This document shows, piece by piece, positions 45,147 to 54,461 of a stretch of 64,000 bases of DNA; positions within the stretch are counted from its first letter, which is position 1, and every line of letters starts with the position of its first letter. The notes under the pieces are model-generated. The model saw only the letters and a list, made by a program, of their open reading frames with translations, searched no databases and had not been told where the DNA came from. The stretch spans positions 62,001-126,000 of the forward strand of contig NZ_AAMX01000001.1 of assembly GCF_000152885.1 (NCBI RefSeq), read 5' to 3'. The DNA comes from Idiomarina baltica OS145 (GTDB lineage: Bacteria; Pseudomonadota; Gammaproteobacteria; Enterobacterales; Alteromonadaceae). Both the position numbers and the translations under genes were made by a program.

Positions 45147-46675
45147 TTATAGTTCAACAACTCCATTACAACCTTGCCTATCTGCTGTGCCAAATAAGGC
45201 GGCACAGCATTTCCAACTTGCACATACTGCTGAGTTCTGGTTCCCTCAAACTTGTAGTTATCGGGAAATGTCTGCAATCGCGCAGCTTCTCTAACAGTTA
45301 AACTGCGACACTGTTTAGGGTCATAGTGAATAAAGTAGTGACCATCTTTTGAAATGTGGCTAGTTACTGTTGTTGAGTATTTGTTTGCAGCCTGAGTCCG
45401 GAATCGGTCTGCATGTGAGCCACTATTCCAATTTTCATGCGCGGGCGCTAAATCAGCCGGGAAATCATGTGCTTTAGGTGAAATTCCCCCACTCAACTTG
45501 GTAAAAGCTGCGCTATATGCGTAACGAAGTAAATCACTCTCCATATGCCCGCGAGTTTCATGATTTAATACACAAGGAGGCTCCGCAGCTCGGTACCATT
45601 CGATTAAATGCTCAGGCATTTGGCTCGGAAACTTAATGGGCTGAGAAGCTGAACGTGCTAGCTTCTTTAGAGGTTTAACATCTAAACTTTGAGCTTTCTT
45701 GAACTGCTTTTTAAGAAGACGCTTAACAATAGTAGCATTATTTGAAACTACACTTTCCCAATCTTTCACTGTATCTTTACGCTTTGAGAAACCACTTCGT
45801 AACTTTGGTAGATCGGCTAACACTTGTTCTACCGTCGATTTATGCTCTAATCGATTGAGGGTCCTTGGAGTTCCTTCGATATCGGCTCGTACCCCCAACA
45901 AAATAACTCGATGGCGGGCTTGAGGCACACCGTAGTTTTCTGATTTTATAAGGAAATCAGTAAAATCGTCATACTTTGGGTCATCCGGGTTGTTTGCATC
46001 TACAACCAACGAAAAGATCTTGTATCTTGGAGTCTCGATTCTTGTAACACGCTCTGGCGCCCTCAAGTCTTCTAGAATTTTAGGAAACATTACTTCCCCA
46101 TCTAGTTTAGCGGAGAGAATACCGCGAACATTTTCCATTACGAATACATCCGGTTGCGCAATAGACAGAACTTTCAGATATTCTTTATACAGAAAGTTTC
46201 GATGGTCTTTTTCTGCCTTGTAATCTTTTATTCCCGCATTGCGAGAGCGACCTGCAAGCGAGTACGCCTGACACGGCGGGCCACCGATGACCACCCTTGG
46301 CTTGTCTCCATGAGCTTTAACCAGCTCTGAGATTCTCGAATGAATCTCCTTGTTGTCATCACCAAGAGCGTGTGGCGTATACAGGGTTTCCCGCAAACTC
46401 TCTTCCGCCTCGATCGGGAAATAAGCAAACAGTTCTTCCCTCGTATAGGCTCCCATCAAATAGTCATTATAGTAAGCTAGGCCTAATTCAGAGTTTTTAA
46501 TCTTTCTATAAAAAGCCCTAGTCGTGAGGGTTTTGTGTGCAGATGGTTCTTTTTCAACAGATACACCGATTCTAAATGGGTAACTTCCATCAACATCAGC
46601 GACTGAAGATATGCCTTCGCCCAGCCCGCCAGGCCCCGCAAAAAGGTCGATTACAAGAACTTCACCTGTTTCCAT
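45128..46675 (-). CDS. DNA cytosine-5 methyltransferase, orphan type
   Basis: The 515-residue enzyme has motif I VIDLFAGPGGLGEG, motif IV GGPPCQAYSLAGRSRN with the catalytic cysteine, ENVRGIL, PQARHRVILLGV, motif IX RSLTVREAARLQTFPD and motif X QVGNAVPPYLA. The long variable region (about 210-420) is the target recognition domain; specificity is unknown. No restriction enzyme gene is evident beside it; instead it is convergent with the receiver protein (19-bp overlap). Confidence 0.92.
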   Translation of the reverse strand: METGEVLVIDLFAGPGGLGEGISSVADVDGSYPFRIGVSVEKEPSAHKTLTTRAFYRKIKNSELGLAYYNDYLMGAYTREELFAYFPIEAEESLRETLYTPHALGDDNKEIHSRISELVKAHGDKPRVVIGGPPCQAYSLAGRSRNAGIKDYKAEKDHRNFLYKEYLKVLSIAQPDVFVMENVRGILSAKLDGEVMFPKILEDLRAPERVTRIETPRYKIFSLVVDANNPDDPKYDDFTDFLIKSENYGVPQARHRVILLGVRADIEGTPRTLNRLEHKSTVEQVLADLPKLRSGFSKRKDTVKDWESVVSNNATIVKRLLKKQFKKAQSLDVKPLKKLARSASQPIKFPSQMPEHLIEWYRAAEPPCVLNHETRGHMESDLLRYAYSAAFTKLSGGISPKAHDFPADLAPAHENWNSGSHADRFRTQAANKYSTTVTSHISKDGHYFIHYDPKQCRSLTVREAARLQTFPDNYKFEGTRTQQYVQVGNAVPPYLAQQIGKVVMELLNYNYSGCE

Positions 46676-46776
46676 TGGTTCACTGTTATTATCGTTTTAT
46701 ATGTGAATTAATCATACCAGGCAAATAAACATAAACAATTATTTTATTCTTATACCCTTCCAATAACGCTCTCTGA

Positions 46777-46922
46777 ACTAACAGCATCTTATCAATCAAA
46801 TTTCAGTTTTCAGCTACCTGATTTTTCAGCTCCACGGACGGTCAATATTTACAAGAGTTGAAAGAGTAGAGTTCGTTAAGTCTCGCTGATATAGTTGCTG
46901 TAATACAATTCACAGGGCATGA
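46777..46922 (+). repeat. Diverged direct repeat, right copy, upstream of HNH gene
   Basis: The partner of 40776-40918; the AGGGCATGA block lies directly before the HNH gene start, where it supplies the AGGG ribosome site. The two copies bracket about 6 kb. Confidence 0.55.
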
Positions 46923-46926
46923 AAAA

Positions 46927-47688
46927 GTGCAACGCATCACACACTTGATAGCAAGAGCCTACAAGCCTCTACTTACCGCTGTTATCGTATCAGCTGCGTT
47001 ACTTCTTTCTGTTACACCGATAACGGTTAACGCTCAAACCTCGCCGGTTAAAATGAGTAACAGCAAAATATGTCACGATACTTCAAGTCCTTACTATGAA
47101 CGTACCAAGAACTTCAAAGCATACGATTCAATTACCGCATGTCTTGACGCTGGAGGCCGACTTCCTAAAGGGCAGAAAGCACCAAGAGCAAGAAGCTCTT
47201 CTGAGTTCAGTTCATCCAGTGAGTATTCCAGGAGTGCTTTTGCCGGCTGGCTGGATGAAGACGGCGATTGTCTCAATACACGCCACGAACTTTTGTTGGA
47301 GCTTTCAACGGGACCAACAACAAAGTCTAGTGACGGTTGTCGTGTGGTAAGAGGCCGGTGGAACGACCCATATTCAGGTACTGTCTTTTTTGATTCTTCT
47401 AAAATGGACGTCGACCACCTGGTACCTTTAGCCTGGGCCTGGCGAAATGGTGCTTCCTCATGGCCTGAATCAGAAAGAGACAGATTCGCCAATGATCCAA
47501 TCAACCTTTTTGCGGTAAGCGCAAGTTTAAACCGCAGTAAAGGAGCCCAAGGGCCCGATAGCTGGCTGCCCCCTAATGAAAAATTCCACTGCCAGTACGT
47601 GACAAGATTTTACCGTGTGCTATTGAAGTACGAATTTCCTGAAGATGTCCGCAGCCGTGCTAAGGTGATTATGGACTCAAAATGCTAG
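46927..47688 (+). CDS. Secreted HNH endonuclease family protein
   Basis: The 253-residue protein (GTG start) has a signal peptide ending near VNAQTSP and an HNH motif: MDVDHLVPLAWAWRNGAS (DH) then DPINLFAVSASLNRSKG (N) and, further on, SWLPPNEKFHCQY. It resembles the exported DUF1524/HNH family (as in GmrSD-like nuclease domains). An exported nuclease may degrade extracellular or invading DNA. It is an orphan gene. Confidence 0.83.
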   Translation: MQRITHLIARAYKPLLTAVIVSAALLLSVTPITVNAQTSPVKMSNSKICHDTSSPYYERTKNFKAYDSITACLDAGGRLPKGQKAPRARSSSEFSSSSEYSRSAFAGWLDEDGDCLNTRHELLLELSTGPTTKSSDGCRVVRGRWNDPYSGTVFFDSSKMDVDHLVPLAWAWRNGASSWPESERDRFANDPINLFAVSASLNRSKGAQGPDSWLPPNEKFHCQYVTRFYRVLLKYEFPEDVRSRAKVIMDSKC

Positions 47689-47794
47689 TTTGGTACCGTA
47701 ATTGGCCTTAGCCTATGATATTTAGTATCTATGAAAACCAATATTCAGTTGATGGTCTATATTGGGTTTGAGCACTTTTATTGAGGGACCTGCG

Positions 47795-48058
47795 ATGAAA
47801 ACAACAGCAAGCCAACAGGTAGAGGTTGTTACTGATATTCTTTGTGATGCCTGCGGTACTAGCGTTGTTCCTGACTTCCAAAAAAAGCATCGCGACAACC
47901 TTAACGATTTTAGTGACTATGGAATGCTGAATGCGTCATATGGCTATGGCTCGAATCAGGATGGTGAATCGTTTCATTTTGACTTATGCGAATCATGCTT
48001 CAAAGAGCTAACGAAAAAAATAGCAGATATACGTACATTAAATAGCGGCAGTCTCTGA
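47795..48058 (+). CDS. Small zinc-ribbon-like hypothetical protein
   Basis: ATG 47795 follows GAGGGACCTGCG; an earlier in-frame TTG at 47762 is less likely. The 87-residue product has CxxC (CDACG) near the N-terminus and CxxC (CESCF) near the C-terminus, which could bind one zinc ion. It resembles small regulatory or heat-shock-like proteins of unknown role. There is no obvious partner. Confidence 0.6.
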   Translation: MKTTASQQVEVVTDILCDACGTSVVPDFQKKHRDNLNDFSDYGMLNASYGYGSNQDGESFHFDLCESCFKELTKKIADIRTLNSGSL

Positions 48059-48119
48059 ACATTTAACCATTACCAGCATGTCGTTATCGCATTATTAATT
48101 TTTGAGGAAGCCAATTGTT

Positions 48120-48129
48120 GGTTACAAAC
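48120..48129. repeat. 10-bp target duplication of composite ISAs1 unit, left
   Basis: GGTTACAAAC precedes the outer end CAGGGC at 48130; the same 10 bases follow the outer end at 51563-51572. ISAs1 family elements typically duplicate 8-10 bp. Confidence 0.88.
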
Positions 48130-49319
48130 CAGGGCAAGAGCGTGAACGTTTTTTAAGCATTCACGATTAAGTCCAGCACTTCTTCGCTCATGGTGGCCAT
48201 CTTTTGTTTGCGATTGACGCTGGCATCTATCGTCTTCTCGCGCCGTATCTGATTCAGCGCAACATGTCGGAAGCAAGCCAGATTATCGGCAGCATGGCCA
48301 CGGCTAATTGGGCAGTTATCTTCTCGTATTGTCACATCGAGAACCCAATGCAGTCGGTTTTCAATGCCCCAATGGGCGCGCACTGTGCTGGCAAATTCCT
48401 CAGCAGATAAGCTTGCTGAACTTATATAATAACGATACTGCAACTGCTCCTTGCCATTGGCCAAACGATAATAAGTGGCTCGACCAATGGTCTTGATTGA
48501 TGACCAGACTGAACGTATGCCCGGGGGCAACTCTAATGCTGATAAGACATCGTAAGAGCGGTATTCAACGCGACCATGCTTTTGCTCAACATGTCCTGGC
48601 TCGTTGCTTCCACTGAGCTCAAATGCATCCTGGAGTGCCTGATATAGGGACTTTTGATTTTTTTTACCGCAATGCAGTAGTCCGCTTTTTTCTTTACTAT
48701 TGTTTTCACGATTTGCTTCTGGCAGCTCATGGCGTCGAGTGTCACCATCGCACCTTCCAGCTCCAGCAGCTCTAATAACTCAGGTACGGCGGTGATCTCA
48801 TTCGACTTTTCATCCGTCCGCCGCTGGCCGAGAACAACACCGTTTTTAGTCGCAAACGCACTTATCATGTGCAGCGTCTTACCATCAACGGCAACGACTT
48901 GTTTATCGGTAAGTTTTTCAGTTGCTTGCATCCACTGAATAAATCGCTGGTGAAACGTCTGCGGGTCGATACGACAAACAAGCCTGGCGATGGTGTCATG
49001 CACCGGAATGCCATGACTGAAATCACCGTATTTTTTTAGCCATTTTAGCCTAAGGTGTCCGAAATCTTCGATTTCTTCCCAGCCTTCTGCGCCTGATATG
49101 ACCGCAGTCAGGTTTAAAAACAGGACATCAAACAATTTATAGGTTACTTTTGATGCTTGTCTTGGGTCTTCAACGTCGGCAAAGTGGTCAGTCAGCAAGG
49201 TCAGGCTCATCATGGCTCTCCGTAAAAGAGAGTATATGATCACGACTAAAACTGATCGTCAAATCGATCAATTATTTATTAGCCCAACTGGTCAAGAAAC
49301 GTTCACGATCTTGCCCTGG
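48130..49319 (-). mobile_element. ISAs1-family insertion sequence, copy 1
   Basis: The 1190-bp element has inverted ends CAGGGCAAGAGCGTGAACGT (48130) and, on the other side, CAGGGCAAGATCGTGAACGT (reading from 49319). The transposase gene lies on the minus strand. The length and ends fit the ISAs1 family. Confidence 0.88.
48153..49243 (-). pseudogene. ISAs1 transposase with frameshift at an A8 run
   Basis: The first frame runs from 49243 (N-terminal helical domain, HFADVEDPRQ...) with the catalytic Asp in VVAVDGKTL and VTLDAMSCQKQI, until it leaves frame at A8 (48658-48665 on the plus strand, T8). The proper continuation (KSLYQALQDAFELSG, then HWGIENRLHW with catalytic Glu) is in another frame to 48153. 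This may be a simple one-base change, or programmed slippage on A8. Spurious extra residues before the stop (MSYQH) support a shift. Confidence 0.85.
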
Positions 49320-49401
49320 CGCCGCTCATAACTAAACCTTTTTGTCAGGGGCCTTGCTAATAACATATCGATTTAAATTCACAGTTGAGCATTGCCGTGT
49401 A

Positions 49402-50715
49402 TTACTCATCAGACACAGTTCGATATTTAAGAGCTTTCCTTCTCAGCGATATTTCCTGTCTTATCTTGGAGTTATCCGAAGGGAGATCTAAAAACTGAGT
49501 CGCGACATCCATACTTTCAAACTGAAACGGGTTTGTGAGATGGAACCCAATTACCTGAATTACAAAGCGTTGAAGTTGATATACCTGTGGCTCAATATCA
49601 TCCTCACCTACGCCTGTATGGACGAAACGATTTCGGTACTGCCTTAAATGCTCTAAAACCAATTTACAATAAGCTGTGTCATCAAAACAAAAAGCTGCAC
49701 GACGGATGGTAAGGTCATAATTAGCCTTCTGTGTACCCGTAATAAACTCAAGGGTGCTCCATAGCTTTAAAAACGAAGCATTGTAGTCTCTGGAATCCAA
49801 AGCGCGAACGAACTTTTTGATCGCTAACTCAACATCATCGCGATACTTGTGTTTCGCTAAGACACGGCGAATTCTTTTTGTGTATTTTTCAATTACTGGA
49901 AACCTTTGACGGAAGTCGATGAGTCTTTTTTCCGAGACAGGATCAGGGTCATACCAAAAGCGATCATCAGCCTGTTTGCCCGAAGATGTATGCAGCGTAT
50001 GGAGCTTTCCGAACACAATTTGATTGACAGGATTTTTCAGTCCATAAGTTTCAACCCAGTCATAGTTCAATTTCAGACACCAAATACCACGCAGCAAATC
50101 TAAACCCTCAAATATGCGTTCCACGGCCTCCTGTGGCGTCCTAGCAGACGTGTGTGCCAACACGTAATAAGCCTTGCTGGTATCTACTTCCTCAATCCCC
50201 CAGCTTGATACTCTGCGAGCAGTCTCTTTGCGAGCTTTGAGGTATTTTTTATGAAGATTTTTGACGAAACGAACGTGAACGTCGTTGATTTTTTGATCTG
50301 GAAAATGGTTGGTTCGTTTGATATTGACTGTAGTTACTAAAGTGTATCGTTTCAGATTTTCAGAGTTGTACTCACGAACCAATCTGGATACTTCAGTTAT
50401 GATATTTTTTTGCGTAAAATCAGGTTTGCGAGCTGCGGCACTTACCCCTCTTGAAACTAACCTCCCAGCTTCCGAAGCTGGTATACCAGGTTGGCCTAAA
50501 TCAATCAGCGACTTGAAAACTGATATGTACTCGCGATACTCGAACCCGCGAAAGCTGACTTGACCGTTTTTGACCGTTCTTATTTCATCCAGCCTATCAA
50601 TCAAAACCTTAGGTTCGAATCCTTTCTTCCATGTCACTTTTCCCATCATATTATCTCGTTGATTTTCATCTTTTTTCACCCTACTAGCGGATCTCATATT
50701 TTTCAATAAAATCAT
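49402..50715 (-). CDS. HEPN-domain (Apea-like) protein inside the composite ISAs1 unit
   Basis: The 437-residue protein has a C-terminal helical domain with the HEPN motif RxxxxH (RNRFVHTGVG, about residue 360). The N-terminal region is unclassified. HEPN proteins are often ribonucleases in toxin-antitoxin or abortive-infection systems. GGGGAG precedes the ATG at 50715. No antitoxin partner (MNT) is next to it. It is the only passenger between two ISAs1 copies. Confidence 0.68.
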   Translation of the reverse strand: MILLKNMRSASRVKKDENQRDNMMGKVTWKKGFEPKVLIDRLDEIRTVKNGQVSFRGFEYREYISVFKSLIDLGQPGIPASEAGRLVSRGVSAAARKPDFTQKNIITEVSRLVREYNSENLKRYTLVTTVNIKRTNHFPDQKINDVHVRFVKNLHKKYLKARKETARRVSSWGIEEVDTSKAYYVLAHTSARTPQEAVERIFEGLDLLRGIWCLKLNYDWVETYGLKNPVNQIVFGKLHTLHTSSGKQADDRFWYDPDPVSEKRLIDFRQRFPVIEKYTKRIRRVLAKHKYRDDVELAIKKFVRALDSRDYNASFLKLWSTLEFITGTQKANYDLTIRRAAFCFDDTAYCKLVLEHLRQYRNRFVHTGVGEDDIEPQVYQLQRFVIQVIGFHLTNPFQFESMDVATQFLDLPSDNSKIRQEISLRRKALKYRTVSDE

Positions 50716-50884
50716 AAGCTCCCCAATTATTTGGGGCTTGACAATAACACTAACTGAGTTTTGCTGAAGATCAGTGTTTTGGCGATCTCAATCGCCAGAA
50801 AAAAATAATTCAGGAACGTGAGCAAATGGTTCAGCTAATCAGAGGATTAACTACCACGAATTATCAGAAAGGCTTAGGTTTTAA

Positions 50885-51562
50885 GCTTCGACTGGAATGG
50901 TTGAAAAAGTACGGTGAATTTAGTCATGGCATACCGGTCCTTGACACCATTGCTAGGCTTGTTTGTCGTATCGACCCGCAGACGTTTCACCAGCGATTTA
51001 TTCAGTGGATGCAAGCAACTGAAAAACTTACCGATAAACAAGTCGTTGCCGTTGATGGGAAGACACTACGACGCTCCTACAAGCGTAACGACAGGCAATC
51101 CAGATCGCACATGATAAGTGCTTTTGCGACTAAAAACGGTGTCGTGCTGGGGCCGCTTGAACTGCCTGCAAGCATACGTTCAACCTAGTCATCGCTTGAG
51201 ACTATTGGCCGTGCCACTTATTATCGATTAACGAATGGCAAAGAGCAGCTGCAGTATCGATATTATATTAGCTCAGCACGCTTATCGGCTGAGCAGTTTG
51301 CCAGTACAGTGCGCGCCCATTGGGGCATTGAAAACCGACTGCATTGGGTTCTCGATGTGACAATACGAGAAGATGACTGCTCGATTAGTCGTGGTCATGC
51401 CGCAAATAACCTGGCTTGTTTCCGCCATATTGCGCTGAATCAAATACGGCGCGAGAAGACGATAAAAGCAAGCGTCAATCGCAAACAAAAGATGGCTACT
51501 ATGAGCGAAGAAGTGCTGAACTTAATCGTAAATGCTTAAAAAACGTTCACGCTCTTGCCCTG
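50885..51562 (+). pseudogene. ISAs1-family copy 2, decayed
   Basis: It lacks the 5' end and the inner repeat, and starts near RLEWLKKYGEF. An internal deletion joins FATKNGVVLG to LELPAS, followed by a stop near 51188; the C-terminal part (RAHWGIENRLHWVLDV...) remains. The outer end (CAGGGC at 51562 inward) is nearly identical to copy 1. Overall it has about 680 bp left. Confidence 0.85.
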
Positions 51563-51572
51563 GGTTACAAAC
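51563..51572. repeat. 10-bp target duplication of composite ISAs1 unit, right
   Basis: GGTTACAAAC matches 48120-48129 exactly, showing that 48130-51562 (3433 bp) was inserted or maintained as one unit with two outer ISAs1 ends. Confidence 0.88.
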
Positions 51573-52142
51573 GGATTTCCCGGAGTTTTTTTGCGCATAG
51601 CACTTACCATGAACCAAGAATGATCCTTGGTAAGTAACCAGCAAAGCTTCTGTCTTGACTTCCATACCCTCCCAGTAAAAACTTATTCATCAACCATTAA
51701 AAAGATTCGCTTATGGCTCTTTCAGATCACCAGGATGTCACCGTTTCATTACAAGAACTCTTTACTGGCCAACTTCATGGAAAAAAGCCCATCGATAGAA
51801 TCGACCCTTTGAAATATAGTCAGCTCTTGCGCCGAGGTATTGAGGGAGCTGCAGTAAGCAATATTTGTAGCGAACTCCCAGCACAACTCTTGGCAACCGC
51901 ACTTGATTTGGACGTACCCGAACTATTTAGACTGGCGGAAAAAGAACGATTATCTCCGCAACAAACTGAAATTATAGGAGACTTCGTGACTCTTTGGTCT
52001 GAGCTAAAAAGCTTCTTTGAAGATGATTTGCAATTGCTAACCGAGTGGCTGGAAACGCGACTTCCCGTGCTTAACGGTGAGGCACCGGTAACGTTCATCA
52101 ATACGTTTATTGGACGTAACAAAATCGGGTTCTACCCCGTTT

Positions 52143-52949
52143 CTACGGACGGTTTAAAACGTTTGTAAACTTCCTGTCTTGATTCGCTACTCTACGTCGC
52201 ATTCTTGGATTATGAAACCGCTCGATGTAAAAAAATATATCGGCACGAGCTTCGTCTCTGGTTCGGTATTTCCGGTGGTTCACGCGCTCGCGTTTGAGCA
52301 TACCGAAAAAGCCTTCACAAGCCGCATTATCGGCACAATGTCCGACAGCACTCATGCTCCCCAATAAGTCGTTGTTTTTTAAGTACCGTTGATAATCGCC
52401 GCTGGTAAATTGCGTTCCACGATCCGAATGCAGTATTGCCTGTGTCGCCTCAGGACGTTGCCAGACTGCCATCTCCACCGCTCGCAGAACCATTTTTCTA
52501 TCCTGCCGGTGGTGCATTGACCAGCCGACAACGACATGGTTAAACAGATCCAGCACAACACACAGATAAAGTTTTCCTTCGTCCGTTTTCACTTCGGTTA
52601 TGTCAGTTACCCACTTGGTATTCGGCTCAAGGGCTTTGAAGTCTCGTCCCAGGTGGTTTTTAATACCATCCGGGCGCTGAGATGGTGTTTTGCGACCACG
52701 CCCTTTTTTGCGCGGCCAACCTTGTAACCCATGCAATGCCATTAATCGCGCAACGCGATTAAGACTGACCGTTTCCTTTTCTTCTTTAAGATCTTCATGC
52801 ATGCGCGGCGCACCAATAATACCGCCGCTATCTTCATGGATCTCTTTAATACGCGTCAGCAATCGTTCATTATCAACGGCACGACGCGACGGTTGGCGAT
52901 TTACCCAGTCATAATAGCCGCTGGCTGAGACTTTCATACAACGGCACAT
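52143..52949 (-). CDS. IS3-family transposase OrfB (integrase catalytic subunit)
   Basis: The 268-residue ORF from 52949 has the HTH_21 region ([21 protein letters not shown]) and the DDE core: Asp in [10 protein letters not shown], Asp in [14 protein letters not shown] and Glu in [14 protein letters not shown]. In the native protein it is translated as an OrfAB fusion by a -1 shift at A AAA G near the end of orfA, so the true N-terminus is further upstream ([11 protein letters not shown]). Confidence 0.93.
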   Translation of the reverse strand: MCRCMKVSASGYYDWVNRQPSRRAVDNERLLTRIKEIHEDSGGIIGAPRMHEDLKEEKETVSLNRVARLMALHGLQGWPRKKGRGRKTPSQRPDGIKNHLGRDFKALEPNTKWVTDITEVKTDEGKLYLCVVLDLFNHVVVGWSMHHRQDRKMVLRAVEMAVWQRPEATQAILHSDRGTQFTSGDYQRYLKNNDLLGSMSAVGHCADNAACEGFFGMLKRERVNHRKYRTRDEARADIFFYIERFHNPRMRRRVANQDRKFTNVLNRP

Positions 52950-52996
52950 TAAGCGTATCGGAAACTGTTCGCGACAACGTTCGATCGCCTGATATC

Positions 52997-53290
52997 TCAG
53001 GACGACTCTTTTGCGAAGAACGTTGCCGCTTCGCGCAAAAAATCACGCTCCTTTTTTATCCGGGCCAACTCGCGCTTAAGCCGAGCAACCTCTTCGTCGC
53101 GTGGCGTGCCTGAGCCTTTGTGAGCACTACCAGGAGCCTCTTCTAACTCGCGTTTCCATCGGGACAGCATATTTGGGTTAACACCAATTTCCAGTGCAAC
53201 CTGTCGACAACTGACTCCGGGCTGTCGAGTCTGCTCAACGGCTTCTCGTTTAAATTCAGTACTGTATTTTCTTCGTTTGGTCATGAACAC
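52997..53290 (-). CDS. IS3-family transposase OrfA
   Basis: The 97-residue protein starts [20 protein letters not shown], with an HTH ([21 protein letters not shown]) and a leucine-zipper-like coiled coil ([19 protein letters not shown]). Its stop lies after a CAAAAGAG sequence allowing a -1 shift into orfB. Confidence 0.93.
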   Translation of the reverse strand: MFMTKRRKYSTEFKREAVEQTRQPGVSCRQVALEIGVNPNMLSRWKRELEEAPGSAHKGSGTPRDEEVARLKRELARIKKERDFLREAATFFAKESS

Positions 53291-53393
53291 TCCTTATGGG
53301 CACATTATGCCTCTTTATGGATGTGTCCGTAAAATCTGGGTAGAACCCATCAGGGAAATCGCGCTAGAAATGCAATACGGTGAATTTTGTTAG

Positions 53394-53701
53394 CTTGCTG
53401 TTTAAGTGACACTGTACGTTACACTTTGATTCAGATGTTCCCTTCAATAATCTTAGGGTTAGCTGATGCATCAGAGTAACCATTCGTATTATGACTAAAC
53501 GTATACAGCGCTTTACTGTCTAAAGCTGTGCTTTATACCCTTTCATTTTTTATGCCGTGAAGGGCATTTATTCAGCCAGAGCGTTCATGCGTTAGGTGCT
53601 GAACACTCTTTAACGAAATGGATAATTGTCATAGCAACCGGAGCCCTTCGGAATTGTTGTTTCCGCAGGCCTGGCTAGGCAACCAGTGTAGCCGGAGCCT
53701 T
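53394..53701. other. Intergenic stretch downstream of the split antitoxin
   Basis: No credible gene. The GCCGGAGCC / GGAGCCC repeats around 53640-53700 are noticed but have no assigned function. Confidence 0.5.
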
Positions 53702-54055
53702 TCAGCTATGCAGCATCATGCCTCGTTCGGAATGAATAATTCCATGAGTCACAGACAGTGTTGATAAGAGCTTGTGAAACAAGAAGTGAAACCCGATAAC
53801 AAGCGCAAACTGTTCATTTTTCTGATAATGCTCCCGCATACACGATACGGCCGACAAATAATCAACTTTCTCTGAGTGCGGCAACCGATTGAATTGTTCC
53901 AGTGACGTTTGCTGTTTTTGGAAAACAGATTTTGCGAACTCAATTGCTTGCTCAACTTCTACCCGCTCAGCATCATCAAGAGCTCGTATTTTACTAGTGA
54001 TTTCGTCTATCGATAGCGCTTCTGCGTACACCTCGTCACTCAAATCCTTGAGCAT
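53702..54055 (-). CDS. Hypothetical helical protein
   Basis: A 117-residue mainly helical, acidic protein, beginning MLKDLSDEVYAEALSIDE, with a strong AAAGGAG ribosome site. The middle of the protein is amphipathic. I do not recognise a family. It stands alone between the IS3-split antitoxin and the DUF3892 gene. Confidence 0.6.
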   Translation of the reverse strand: MLKDLSDEVYAEALSIDEITSKIRALDDAERVEVEQAIEFAKSVFQKQQTSLEQFNRLPHSEKVDYLSAVSCMREHYQKNEQFALVIGFHFLFHKLLSTLSVTHGIIHSERGMMLHS

Positions 54056-54197
54056 ATAATCTCCTTTTATTTAGTGTCCTTTCCACCATAGCCGTTAGGG
54101 CTGAGCATTCCGGCAATAGGTGTCAGCTTGTTAATACTCAGTTTGCATTAGTTTTTGTGCGCCACTGCAAAAGGGTGGCAAGCCACCCTCATGAAAA

Positions 54198-54461
54198 TCA
54201 GCAATTTGGTAAGTTATCCAAGTTATTACCGCTGTTGCTATCCGCTTCAGTGGTTAAATACTTTTTCCCGCCACGAGATTTTACTTTAACCGCGACTTCC
54301 TGGGTGCCGACTTCTTTCACATAATATTCATGAATGCCATGCTCTATGTCATTGATGGCATCAACCTTTTTTCGAGGAGACCATGTTTGCCACTCATTAC
54401 ATAGTGCCGTGATATCACCGTCATCGTCTTTCCTTGTCGCCTTAACTTGTCGTTTTGCCAT
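54198..54461 (-). CDS. DUF3892 family protein
   Basis: The 87-residue protein matches DUF3892: DGDITALCNEW, WSPRKKVDAINDIEHG and HEYYVKEVGTQEV. TAAGGAG precedes the start. The function is unknown; homologues are small soluble proteins, often in variable regions. Confidence 0.82.
   Translation of the reverse strand: MAKRQVKATRKDDDGDITALCNEWQTWSPRKKVDAINDIEHGIHEYYVKEVGTQEVAVKVKSRGGKKYLTTEADSNSGNNLDNLPNC

Larger units (their letters stand above)
52127..53348 (-). mobile_element. IS3-family insertion sequence (1222 bp)
   Basis: Ends GGGTTCTACCC (52127) and GGGTAGAACCC (53338-53348) are inverted, followed by further similarity (TACGGAC). Target duplication is ATC (52124-52126 and 53349-53351). 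Both reading frames are intact, suggesting recent insertion. Confidence 0.93.
51713..53393 (+). pseudogene. Xre/MbcA/ParS-type (DUF2384) antitoxin, split by an IS3 element
   Basis: The frame from ATG 51713 covers an N-terminal helical domain and the toxin-binding domain (PVLNGEAPVTFINTFIGRNK) and is interrupted at 52127. After removal of the IS and one ATC copy the frame reads RNKIREIALEMQYGEFC and stops at 53391-53393, the normal DUF2384 ending (...GEFC). The original protein was thus about 153 residues. Its toxin, usually a RES protein immediately downstream, is not there; a RES gene is 4 kb away. Confidence 0.85.
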
